Assembly: GCA_947685225.1 (NCBI GenBank)
Contig: CANTUV010000014.1
Location: forward strand, 930,001 to 994,000
DNA length: 64,000 nt
Source: Garcia nutans
Taxonomy: Eukaryota > Streptophyta > Magnoliopsida > Malpighiales > Euphorbiaceae
Reading direction: 5' to 3'
This document shows positions 24,395-35,640 of this stretch, in pieces (position 1 is the first letter of the stretch; every line of letters starts with the position of its first letter). A program made the position numbers and the translations under genes. The notes below the pieces were generated by a model. It made no database searches, was not told where the DNA came from, and saw nothing but the letters and a program-made list of their open reading frames with translations.

Positions 24395-25899
24395 CGAAGC
24401 TTTTGCGTTATAGAGGTCACATCACATGATCTACGTTGTATTTCTTTGACGGAGATAAGGTGTACTACACCCACGCAACCATTAGTCCGTGTATATCACA
24501 CTGCCCATAGACGCATAAAATTCATGAGATCTCTTCCAAAATATTTGAAAAATAAAAATATTTTTTAAAAATATCTATTTTTTGCTTCTTTTTTTTTTAG
24601 CTCTACATTTTAAAAAGGCATCACTTTTAAATAATACATCTAAGCATATATACCAAAAATATGCTTTATTTACATAAATATATATATATCTAATATATTT
24701 TTAGTATATCAACAATATATGTAGAAATTATTGTATATTTTTGAAAAACATTTAAAAGAAAATTGTTATTTCAAACATTAACCAATTTCACAAAAATAAA
24801 AGAAATTTATTGATTTATTTATAATTTCAAATGTTTTTTAGCATTACAATTATTTATTTATTTTCCTTATTTAGAAAATGGATATACTTTTCCCATTCTT
24901 TATGTTATGCATATTTAATTTTTTTAATGCAAAATAAATTTTTATTAACAAATAAAAAAGTATATATATAAGATATAAATAAAATTATATAATTTTAAAG
25001 TATATAAAATATAAATAACTAATAAAATTTCTATATTTCTCTAAACTTTTTAATATAAATAATGGATAATGGAAACATACTGCGGACAATCTGATTTTCA
25101 GTAAAAAATAATTCTATTTATCAATATATTGAACAAAAAAATACATCCATTTGAGAAAGATAAATATGCTCTCATAGAGAAGGAGAAACCTCAAATTAAA
25201 AATGATATATAATCTTTAAATGAGAAGGATAAAATTTTATAATAAAAATTTAAATTAAATTAAATTTTATTCTAAAAAATAAAAAAAATATGAAAAGATA
25301 AACAAATGCTAAATTTATTGATCTAAAAATTATTTTGAGTACTAACCATTAAATGAAAAAGATATAAAACTAAAAAAAGAATACAAAATTAAGTAATTAA
25401 AAATTAGAAAAAAAGGTGAAGAAAGATAGACATGACTATTGCACGTCAATGAATTGATTACAACTCTACTCTCAAATTAAAAAAAAATTATAAAAACTTA
25501 AAAAAAGGAAAACGATTAGGGTGGCTTGTTATACATATTGAATTTAGGGTTTGTTATGCTTATTTAATTTAAATGCGACATTATTTTAAGCGAATTTAAA
25601 ATATTTTAAAAAACAACATTTAAAAAATTATTAATTGTATTGTTGTTGACAACAAAACGTTCCTTCTATTAAAAGATATTTTTGGTAACTAATGAAATAC
25701 ATAATCTTTGCATATCTTATAATTAATGTTAATTCCATGTTTATAGTCATCCTCCTCACTCTTACCAAACAAAAACCATTCTCCTCTTTTCATTTCATTT
25801 TGTATTTACAATAAGTGTTAAGCATCAAATAAAGCAATTGTTCATTCCTTATAATACACAACAAAAACCTGAATTGAAAGCTCATTCAAATTAATTAAA
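24395..25899. other. Intergenic region and GUX promoter
   Basis: AT-rich sequence without a recognised gene. The last 150 bp contain CT-rich and CA-rich leader-like sequence before the GUX start codon. Confidence 0.5.
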
Positions 25900-26906
25900 A
25901 TGGTTTCTTCAAGGTCCAAAAGATCATCTTATAAAGAACTGTTCACTATCTCTCTTTTCTTATTATCATTATTCCTCGCATTCTTTTCTTTAACTTTGAA
26001 AGGAAATAAGCCTTATTACACCACTGAACCTTCATTAATTTCTCCTACAAATGACTGGTTAGATCTTCTTCCTAAAAAGATCAATACCCAGAGAATCAAG
26101 ATTGGTTTAGTTAATATAGATGACGATATAAAGCTCATGGATAATGGTGACCGTTCAGTCGAAACAGTTTTTGTTGATTTCGAGCCTGTGTCTAAGTCTA
26201 ACAAAACATGGGAAGATTTTTTCCCAGAATGGATAGATGAAGAGCAGAGGTGGAGCAAACCGGAGTGCCAGGAGATCCCGATGCCAAGATTGGAGGATTA
26301 CGGCGGCTTGGATGCTATTATGGCTAGGGTTCCTTGTGGTGGTGGTGATGAGAAGAAGGGGATAAGAGATGTGTTGAGGTTGCAACTGAATTTGGTGGTG
26401 GCTAATCTTGTGGTGGCAAATGGGTGGGTGAAGAAGTCAGATGATGTTGAACGGACGGTGTATGTTGTGTTCATGGGAAGTTGCAGGCCCATGCAAGAGA
26501 TTTTCAGATGTGATGACTTGGTGGCTCAGGTAGGTGATTATTGGGTGTACAAGCCTGACTTAAAGAAACTGAAACAGAAGGTTTTAATGCCTGTTGGTTC
26601 ATGCCAGATTGCTCCTGCTTTTGCCGAGAGAGGTTGGTATTTTTTTTAGTTTAATCACATTTCTTTTACTTGTTTTAATGGCTATTTTTATTTATATAAT
26701 TTGGGGAAAATGCATTTTGAATTTTGCTAAATAACAATGCAATTAATTAGATTAAATTTTAGTGTATTAAACAAAAATTAAAAATTATAAGAGTACTCTA
26801 TTCTTTATATATAAGCAAAGAGTAGACTTATATGCATAACTTCCGGTAATTAAGGCAAAGGCTGGCTAGCTATTAGACATGAATAATTAACTGTTAGCAG
26901 CTGACA

Positions 26907-26938
<32 letters not shown>

Positions 26939-28776
26939 TATTTAATTGAGGATTAGGACATGCTTAGGACTCAAATTCAATATTTAAACGAAACCAACAT
27001 AACCTCTTAGCTATCAATATTTATTTTAGTGGTTAATTGATAATATATTTAATTATAAAAAAAATTTAACTTGTAATATTTCAATAGTAATTTTGAATTA
27101 TTGAATTTCAGATTTTAAATGCAGAAATTTTCAAATATTTCAAATAAATAATTGGGTGTCGAAATACTAAATGCTAAATCTTAAGTGCTCATTCAAAGCA
27201 ATTAACCCATAAATCCAACGACATATAATACATTCTCCTTTTTTATTTTAATTGTCTTTCTTCAGAATTTTTTTCAAGTTGCTTATCATTTTAAACAATC
27301 AAGGACACATTAATTATTTAATTTTACTCTTATATTCTATGTTAGAAAATTAATAGAGTATTTTGACTTATACACTAATTTTTTTCCATAATTAAGAAGT
27401 TACTCCTTTTATTGATAGTAGTAATTTTCTTTTTCATTTGTTTCAAATTATAATTCATTAAGTTAATATGTTAAATTTCTATAATATAAATATTTAATGT
27501 CACTTATTAATTAAAAATATTTAATGAATATATTTTATAATAAAGTAAAAATGTAGTAGAAATATATATATATATATATATTTACAGTTTTAATAAAAAA
27601 TAACTAATTTTTCTTAATTCATGTGCAGTAGAAATTGTGTTTATTAATTAAAAAAGAAAGGGGTATTTAATATTTATGTATTATCTAGAGAGGACAAATA
27701 AATTGAAAAGGACGGATCCTATTTTAACTAATTTGCACACCTCTTTTTTTTTAAGTTAACTAATTTGTACACTTCTTCTTATAACTATTTTTTAGTTAAT
27801 CTCATTTTGATCTCCTTATTAATTTGTTATTTCTTGATATATATATATATAGTTATGTGTGTGTGTGTGCGCAGGTAAAGAAATTTGGAGACGTCGAAAG
27901 CAAAAAGTTGCCTATGTAACAGTGCTCCATTCCTCAGAAGCTTATGTATGCGGTGCAATTGCATTGGCTCAAAGCATTATTCGAGCAAACTCCAAAAAGG
28001 ACTTAGTCTTACTCCATGACTCTTCAATTACTCCAAAATCTCTCAAAGGTCTAAGAGCTGCAGGCTGGAAAACCAGGTTAATTCAGCCCATCAGAAGCCC
28101 CTTTGCTGCAAAAGATTCTTATAATGAGTGGAACTATAGCAAACTTAGAATTTGGCAATTAACAGATTATGACAAAATTATCTTTTTAGATGCAGATATG
28201 GTTGTCCTTAAAAAAATGAACAAAATTTTCGTTTATCCTCAGTTATCAGCAACTGGTAATAATGGGTTGTTATTTAATTCTGGAATAATGGTCATAGAAC
28301 CATCCATGTGTGTATTTGAAGATTTGATGTCGAAAACTGATAAATTAGCTTCATATAATGGAGGAGATCAAGGGTTTCTTAATGAAGCATTTACATGGTG
28401 GCATCGATTGCCTTCGAAACTTAATTACAAGAGGTTCAAGAGGCAAGGAGGAGAAGTTGATTATGACAAAAACGATGAAATCCCAGATGATATTTATGCA
28501 ATTCATTTCTTGGGATGGAAGCCATGGATGTGTTACAGGGATTATGACTGCAACTGGGATATGGTGGATCACCACATCTTTGCAAGCGATAAGTGTCATG
28601 AAAAATGGTGGCAAGTGTATGATGCTATGCCAAAGAAATTGCAGGAATTTTGTGGCTTAACACAGCAAATGGATGAAAGAATACGGGAGTGGAGAGAAAT
28701 TGCTAAGAATTTAAGTTTGGCTGATGGACATTGGAAGATCAATGCTACAGATCCTAGACTACATTTTGTTGAATGA
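25900..28776 (+). CDS. GT8 glucuronosyltransferase, GUX4/GUX5-like (PGSIP type)
   Basis: Predicted type II Golgi membrane enzyme of glycosyltransferase family 8. GUX proteins add glucuronic acid from UDP-GlcA to xylan during secondary-wall synthesis. Two exons, 25900-26632 and 27875-28776, join in frame (Gly245 is split) to 544 residues. A short cytosolic tail is followed by a membrane anchor (LFTISLFLLSLFLAFFSLTL, about residues 15-34). The N-terminal family region contains the Cys-rich RVPCGGG and MGSCRPMQEIFRCDD blocks. The catalytic domain starts at about 255 (KVAYVTVLHSSEAYVCGA) and has the metal-binding DxD at Asp350-Ala-Asp352 (FLDADMVVL), then LFNSGIMVIEPS, NGGDQGFLNEAF and HFLGWKPWMCYRDYDCNWD. 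All conserved GT8 motifs look intact. The two-exon structure and sequence suggest the GUX4/5 branch, but separating it from GUX1-3 needs a tree. Confidence 0.93.
26633..27874 (+). other. Intron of the GUX-like gene
   Basis: A 1.24 kb AT-rich intron. It includes (AT)n tracts near 26907-26938 and 27562-27582, and a (GT)n run directly before the acceptor (27855-27870). On the minus strand, around 26950-27045, a string containing tagctaagaggtta and gaatttgagtcctaagc resembles the A- and B-box spacing of a decayed tRNA-derived SINE; this is weak. Confidence 0.6.
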
Positions 28777-30122
28777 ACATTTTAATATGTTATTTTGCCA
28801 CATAATTCTGTTGGCATTAATTAATTTATTAATTACAAATTATCAATATTTATCATGTTATTAAGTGAGTTTTGCCACAAAAGTTTTTTTATGTCAACTA
28901 CTTACGTTATTTATTTTTTATATTAAAATAATCTCATAAAACTATTCTTTAAATTTATTATTTTTAAAATATATTATTCCTTAAAAATGTTATTCTTTTA
29001 ACATTACTATAAAATTAATAATTACTATAACTTGATAAATAGTTAGCTAAATAACCAATTTACTGTAATGTATATTTATAATATATTTTCTTATCCATGT
29101 GTAAAAATTATTTTATGGTCAAACTAGCTTATTATAAATTGAGCTTAATTTTTTTTCTTAGCTTTTATATAAATTGAGCTTATAAGCACATCAACTTAAA
29201 ATTAGAGCTCATCTAGTCATCTAAACCAAACACTTTCTCGATTGTTAGATGTGTTTTTTTATTGTTATATTATTTTTCGTAATTTTGTTATTTTTACAAA
29301 GAATCGAGATTTCAATAAAAGGTAATTCTTTTTTTTTTTTAAATTAGTATTTTAAATGATAGCTGTAACTTTAAATATTTTCATATGCTTTTTTTATTCA
29401 TTTGAAGTTTTATAATTAAAGCAATTTCTAATTTGTAATTTTTTTATAAGCAAACAATATTAATGTTATTTTACAAAAAAAGCAGTTCAATAATAACGTG
29501 TGATATATTGCTTAATTTCCTTATATTTATTTTCTCTGATATTGCAACTTTCATTATTTAATTTAATTATTTTTCTATGCCTTTTGTCATTTATAGAATA
29601 TATATAACTTTTATTATTATCATTCATTTTTTTATTTATAATCATGAATTGTGGTAATAATTTAATTATTTGATATTGAGAATTTATTTTTTATTTTAAA
29701 ATAATTTTAATTTAGTTTTAATTAAATAATTATTTAATGATTTATTATTTATTAAGTATTAAAATTACTATATAGTTAAAAAATTAAGAATTAATTAATA
29801 TGTTATCAAATACTTGCTTCAAACAACCTAGAATAATAGAAATGCTATGCTGAATTAATTTTTTATTATTGGTTTATCAGATGGAAAAGTTTCGACATTG
29901 TGATTATCTGTCTTTTTAATTTGTTTGCTTATAAAAATTTGCTTTGTGTATGTGTTTGTAATTTTTTATTATTATATTTGTGAAGAAATTTATAAACAAT
30001 TTCGCTAGGATTTTCTTTAAATTAAAAGAAAAGAAAAAAGAAAAAGAAAGCAAGTAATTAATTGCTACAAGATTTTCCCTTTAAACACAGTCGGAGGCAT
30101 TAAGCAATTAAATGAAAATTTT
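28777..30122. other. AT-rich intergenic DNA
   Basis: No gene was recognised. Around 29100-29235 a string ending CTAAACCAAACACTTTC resembles a worn end of a PIF-type MITE, but no matching left end was found. Confidence 0.5.
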
Positions 30123-30193
30123 CGCCGTCGCCGGGGATCGGACCCGGTCACCCGCGTGACAGGCGGGAATATTCACCACTATACTACATCGAC
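30123..30193 (-). tRNA. tRNA-Asp (anticodon GTC), possibly degenerate
   Basis: The minus strand reads a tRNA-Asp body: acceptor start GTCGATG, D arm TAGTATAGTGGTGA, anticodon stem-loop CCCGC CTGTCAC GCGGG with anticodon GTC, and T arm CCGGG TCCGATC CCCGG. A T-run follows on the same strand (TTTT at about 30117-30120), fitting Pol III termination. Three oddities stand out: acceptor pair 5 is A-A, the T loop has C where the near-invariant T55 should be (TCCGATC instead of TTCGATC, also weakening the B box), and the variable loop is one base short compared with the plant tRNA-Asp I recall. It may be a pseudogene copy. Confidence 0.85.
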
Positions 30194-30835
30194 TTGATGT
30201 TCTATGTTGAGAAGATATTTATTAAAAGAAAAAAAAAACATTACAGCTAGAGCATCAAAGGAAGAAGAGAAAAAAAAAAAAAAATCAGGAATCAAACTCC
30301 CAGAGACAAACAAGCGACTGCTGCTATACGATGATAACTTTGATATTCTATTTCATGGTTTAATAATTTGAAGCAGCTAAACGCAAAGGAATAAGCGTTC
30401 AAATTTTCTGATAGAAACTAGACTTAAACTTTATATTTACATCATCTGCATGATTTGGATTAAAATATCCATAAAAATAGAAAAAAAGAAATACAATGCT
30501 TGTACCAGAAGAGTATGAAACTCTTGCAGAAGACAACTACTAAAAACACTGCATCTAAACAAAATGTTGCCTGAAATCAATTAGATGGAACTATGCACCA
30601 TACCCAAACAATTTGTATACTAATAAAAGTTAATGAAATATTATATGTCTCATTTAATTCCAAAGGTGTTTAACAACATGTCCACATTAAGACTAGTAAA
30701 AAATTACCGAACTTAAAAGTTGCTGCAAGCAGATTCTAAGATAGATTCCAAAAACAACTTACAATATTTTCCAGAATTATAAAAAAAAAATGCTAATACA
30801 TCAGAATTATGAGCTTAGAATGTGTTCATCCCCAG
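30194..30835. other. TOM5 3' flank; segment duplicated near PDC copy 2
   Basis: Immediately downstream of TOM5 on its strand. The part at about 30511-30740 has a clear second copy at 41655-41880. A poly-A/T stretch lies at about 30270-30284. Confidence 0.6.
30511..30740. repeat. Duplicated segment, copy 1 (TOM5 3' flank)
   Basis: Shares ordered blocks with 41655-41880: GAAACTCTTG, GAAGACAACT, AATTAGATGGAACT, ACCATACCCAAACAATTTG, CACATTAAG and CTAGTAAAAA. It is in the same orientation as copy 2. It would form the distal 3' UTR or 3' flank of TOM5. Confidence 0.8.
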
Positions 30836-31736
30836 TTATATTGCCATGAGTTCACCGTAATTCCGCATTAAAAAAATGGATGCTCCAAACAATCCAGCAG
30901 CACGAAGCAATTTCTGCAAGAACAGGAAAACAAAAAAGAATTTATTAACACATAGAAAAGGAAAACTCTGATCGCAATTTAAATTGAAGAAAGAACATGA
31001 AAATGATAATATGCTTACGCACACCCACTTCATACTTGGACAACATTTTTTAACTAACCACCAATTCTAAGAAAATCCAAGTTATTACAAAGATCTGAAT
31101 TAACACTTAAGATTCTCCAAGGCAGGCTCATGAATAAATTGTATCAGAACTAAATTGATGAATTAAAATAGAAAACAGACCGAGCTATAGTGGGAAATGA
31201 ACAACAAACCTTCCTTCAAAAATGACAAAAATTTAGGGGGTATTTTCTGTGTTATTTTTCGTAATACTTTTTTTTCCCTTTTCAAACAGAATTCTATAAT
31301 GATACAAAAGAAATCAAATACCAATATCTACAGTAATAAACAAATAACTTAAAAACAGAAAAGAAAAGAACCCACTAAATGCTTAACAGAGATCTAATCA
31401 TTTCCAAGAAACAATAAGCCATTGGAATATTCAAAAACACACATCCAAAATCAAAGCTCAATAAACAAAAAAAAAAAGAAGCTCGAAACAGCCAATTTTA
31501 GCTCTTACCCTCCGATCAAAGGCATACAAGTCAAAAATCGAATTTCAGAACCTTCAATAAAATTATGCCAGTATGTATACGTAATGAAATCAAAAAGAAA
31601 TTGCGAAATTAAAGATTCCGAGAAAAATCATAGAAAGCAATATAAATACCATGTTCAGAGCCCACTTCTCTTCATCGTAAATTTGAGAGTTCAAGAAAGA
31701 TTTAAGCTTATCGAGGGACACCGTAGAATCGGCCAT
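30836..31736 (-). CDS. TOM5: Mitochondrial import receptor subunit TOM5 homologue
   Basis: Small tail-anchored subunit of the TOM complex in the outer mitochondrial membrane, which helps move precursor proteins from receptors to the pore. Two exons on the minus strand, 31736-31650 and 30913-30836, join in phase 0 to 54 residues, the size of plant TOM5. Residues 1-29 are a soluble part (SLDKLKSFLNSQIYDEEKWALNM). Residues 30-54 form the hydrophobic anchor (KLLRAAGLFGASIFLMRNYG). The match to the Arabidopsis TOM5 pattern (SxEKxKxxWxSxxxDExKWAxNMKLLRAxGxF, from memory) is strong. The intron is 736 bp. The gene is easily missed because each exon is short. The second copy of its 3' flank (41655-41880) lacks a TOM5 copy. 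Confidence 0.92.
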
Positions 31737-33242
31737 TGATGATGTCCTGCGAGAGATCAAGATATTAGCCACCTAGGGGTTTTTTCCTTTTATCGGCGAA
31801 CCGAAAAAGAATCGGCAGGATTTTTAGGGCTTTAAATTGGCTAGTAGTACAAAATTACAAAATAGTCCTCCTGTGGAATTGTAAAATTTTCGAGCAATTT
31901 TAACAACAATAATAGTTTTTTGAACTGAACAATAATTATATATAAAGAAAATAATATCGTTTAATAATATTAAACCGATAAAAGTGTATTTTTTATTTAG
32001 ACAACTGATTTCTTAATATAATATTTAAAAAAATTCTTTAATAATATTGAGGAAATACATATTTATTTATTCACAAAAAAGGAGGATTCAGATTAATTGA
32101 AAACATAAAAAATAAAAATAAAAATTTAAAATTAGATTAAATTCATTTTCTCATTTCCTAATGAGTTAATTGCAAATCAATATTTTATTAAGTCATTAAT
32201 AATATGCAATTCCAATAAATAACATATTATCTAAAGGTAATCATAAATTAAATTACGATTGGTGATTTTTTACTTTAAAAAAAAAATACTGAAGTCAATT
32301 AATTCTTAAACATAATCAAGTACACAATAAAATGTTAATTAAACTGCTTTAATAATTATCCGGAAACTTTGATTCAGTGCTATATATGTCGTTGCTTGTT
32401 TAATAAATTGACTATCAACACTTGTTAACCCTGAAGTAATCCTAGATGAACGAACTAACTAAAACTGAAATTTTTTACTTGAAATAACCTAATTACTGCT
32501 ATACAGGAGTGTGTTAATTATCAGTATTTATATAAATATATAAGCACTTAAAAATAAATACGTAAACACTTAAAATAAATACATAATTATTTAAAAATTT
32601 TAAATATAACTCATATTAATTTATAAATATTAAATTTTTATAAGTTAGGCAAGATACACGTGCATCCGAACTAATTGCTGTATACGAATCTGATTCTATT
32701 CGTGTAAGTTACTTTATATCTAAATCCTGCTAGAAATTTGGTCCAACCAACATTTTGGACCGGTGTTTATATAAATAATCATATTTTCTTTTTCATCATA
32801 AATTAATTGGTCTCTTATTTTTCATGTAAATTTCATTTTTATTTTCAATCATTTAGTGTTAACTGTTGATTAATTCTATTTTATCATTTTTTGATATTAA
32901 TTTACATCATCTAATCTAAGTTAAATTGTATTTATATGTTTATATAATTCCGTCTGTTTAATAAATGGTTTATGTACTGTAATTTTTTCATTATTAATGA
33001 AAATGATTTATAATTAGTGAGACTTCAACGAATTATAAATAAATAAAATTTTAAAAGGAAAGAATATGAAGAAATTAACCAATAATTCTAAAAATATAAT
33101 ATGAAGTTGATATAGGAACTTTAAAGTACAGAAGACTAAATCAAATCTTTAGTTAATTATATGGAGCATAAATGAGAGAATATTTAAGACATATTTTTAT
33201 AGTTCCATAAGTCAATATGTCTATATGCATCCCGTTGATGGA
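31737..33242. other. TOM5 promoter and PDC copy 1 downstream region
   Basis: Intergenic and AT-rich beyond about 31900. Around 32645-32765 is a slightly GC-richer string containing ACACGTGC. No gene was recognised. Confidence 0.5.
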
Positions 33243-35517
33243 TTAGCGAAAATGTGCAAAAGCTTTACTGGAAGGTCGACTATTGCGAGCAGCAAGGCCG
33301 CAAACAAGCTGAAGTAACTCTTTGCTGGTATCATCCTTATGAACTATCACCTCTATAAAGCACAAGCAATCCTTTTTCTGCCCCATTGCTGTCTTCATTG
33401 CTGCTATTAGTTCCTCTTCGCAATCAACCTAAACCATATATAAACAAGTACATATTCATATATAAACTGAAATTACATTATATTCTTTTTCCATAATGTC
33501 ATGTTGCAAGCTAGTTTATAATTAATACCTTAGCAGTCCAACACTTGCCTTCACCATTGTCGATTGCATTAACCAAGCCAATGTAATCCCAGTTCTTTAT
33601 AACATTATAGGGTCCATCATGAATTTTATCCTCTATTGTGTATCCACCATTGTTTATCAAGAAGATTATGCTTTTCTGCCCACATCTAAGCATCGTTGAC
33701 ACCTCTTGTTGTGTCATCTGTTACCCACATAAGTCATTTTCTATTAATTATTTAAGTTTAATTAACCATGGACATGGAGATATATATATAATAATAATAA
33801 TATTGGATTCATCAATATATAAATAAATACCTGGAAGCTTCCGTCTCCAATACAAGCTATAACTCTCTTGTTTGGTTCAGCTACTGCATACCCAAGAGTT
33901 GCACCAATTGACCAACCAATTGATGCATATAGCAGTTGAGTCTCATATCTGTTGGGACCCATATAATCAAATGTTCTTTCCTTTTTATGATAGATACATA
34001 ATCAATATAAATTCACTACACAACTATTGATACTTGTTACCTGCAACCTTGTGGCAATTTCAGTTTCTGGCAATGAAACCATGAGTCACCTGCCTCTGCT
34101 AACACAACCATGTCATCCAACAATATCTTCTGTATGTGTTTAAATAAAACATTAACCTTCAAGGCCTGTTTAGGGTCAGATTGCACAGGAATTCCCTCTG
34201 GAACATATATTCTCTGGTAAATTTCATGAGCAGTTGTGTTATAGTTAAGCCTTTTGGCCAATTTCTCAAGGAACTCCTTCAATGGTACTCTCCAAAATAC
34301 TGGCAAATTTGGAATGATTACTCTATCCGATTCTGCAATGATAGCCTTGTTCTTATTTTTGAACAAGGAAATATCAACACAGCTCACATCATCAAAAACT
34401 GGTCCTGCAAAGAGTGAGGCATCAGCTGTTTCCACAATTTCAGCAGTAAAAGGAGTGCTTGCTGCTCCCCAATAAATTCCAATGAAGTGACAATGGGTCT
34501 CTGGGATAAGCCCTTTTGCTTCTGCCATTACTGAAATTGCATGACCACAAGAATCTGCTAGCTCAATAAAGCTATTACAAGCTTTTGCAATTCGAAGTTT
34601 TGGTCCACCCACTAGAACTGGCTTCACTGCCTTGTTTAAGATTTCTGCTGCTGCCTCTACTGCTACGTCCACAGCCATATGGTTACTTACACTGAAACAA
34701 CACCCAGATTAAGCAATTGCATTTTTTTTTGGTATATTGTCAAGAAACCTGAAAAAGAAAAGGATTCTAATTATAATTTCTACACTTGGAGACAGTTAAA
34801 GTCTTACTTGGTAGAGAAGATGAGTGGAGTTGGATCTTGAATGAAACTTGGATGTGGAATGCCCACCAAATCACAACAAATACTAATATAAACAGGCTTG
34901 CTTTTTTCTAAACAAGTTGTAATTGCTTTATCAATTTGTTCTTGCGCAAGTTCCAAGTCATTAACAATAACCTGCAGCAAGATTAAAACAAAGCATTAAT
35001 TAGCTGCTAGCACATATACAATTTATAAATTACTTAAATATATCAGGATTTAAATTACTTGATGACAAGTGACAGCCTTGAAGCAATGGAGCTCTTGGCT
35101 GAAATCTGGCAACCCAATAGTGTGGTGAAGAATTGTATTATTAGCACCATAATCATTAGAATTAGGACCTCCAACAATACAAATGACCGGCAAATCTTGA
35201 CTATAAGCACCAGCAATTGCGTTCAGAATACTTAGGCCACCAACTGTGAAAGTAACAGAACAAGCAGCCACACCTCTTGCCCTGGCATATCCATCCGCTG
35301 CATACCCAGCATTTAGTTCATTACAACAACCCACCAGGTTAAGTCCTGGCTCAGCTATGAAGTAATCCAAAAGGTTCAAGTTGGAATCTCCAGGGACTGA
35401 GAAAATATCTGACACTCCAACTTCAACAAGTCGGCGAGCCAAGTAGTGGCCTAATGTACTTGAGAATATTGAGGGTTGTGGTGCCATTGCCATTGTTGTA
35501 TTTGGTATGGTTTCCAT
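33243..35517 (-). CDS. PDC: Pyruvate decarboxylase, tandem copy 1
   Basis: Cytosolic thiamine-diphosphate enzyme that converts pyruvate to acetaldehyde and CO2, the entry to ethanol fermentation under low oxygen. Six exons on the minus strand: 35517-35059, 34971-34808, 34691-34041, 33948-33831, 33717-33529, 33428-33243, giving 588 residues. Catalytic Glu67 (CCNELNAGYAADGYAR), Asp44, His131-His132 (ILHHTIG), the ThDP motif GDGSFQ (459-464) to NN (486-487) and Glu493 (GYTIE) are present. Odd points: both copies have PGDSNL where plant PDCs usually have PGDFNL. Copy 1 carries Lys495 where copy 2 and the family have Glu. Its C-terminus (SRPSSKAFAHFR) departs from the usual NSRPPN ending exactly where homology to copy 2 stops. 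The frame is intact, so it may be functional, but it has more non-family residues than copy 2. Confidence 0.93.
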
Positions 35518-35600
35518 TTTCTAGTTGTGGCGGGAAAAGTTGGGAATAGATGGTTTGTTATTCTGGTTCAAGCAAGTGCTTTGTTTTGGATCGTAGGTGG

Positions 35601-35611
35601 TATTTATAAAG
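35601..35611 (-). promoter_or_regulatory. TATA box of PDC copy 1
   Basis: The minus strand reads CTTTATAAATA about 85 bp upstream of the start codon. The same element is present at the equivalent place in copy 2 (44680-44690). Confidence 0.65.
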
Positions 35612-35640
35612 TGATTCGGTCACCGCTACTGAGCTGTCTT

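Noticed and set aside
29100..29235. Possible MITE end (CTAAACCAAACACTTTC)
   Set aside because: No matching inverted end or TTA duplication could be found.
30246..30350. Second tRNA-like string (GGGAGTTTGATTCC on the minus strand) near the tRNA-Asp
   Set aside because: Only a B-box-like piece is visible; no cloverleaf could be drawn.
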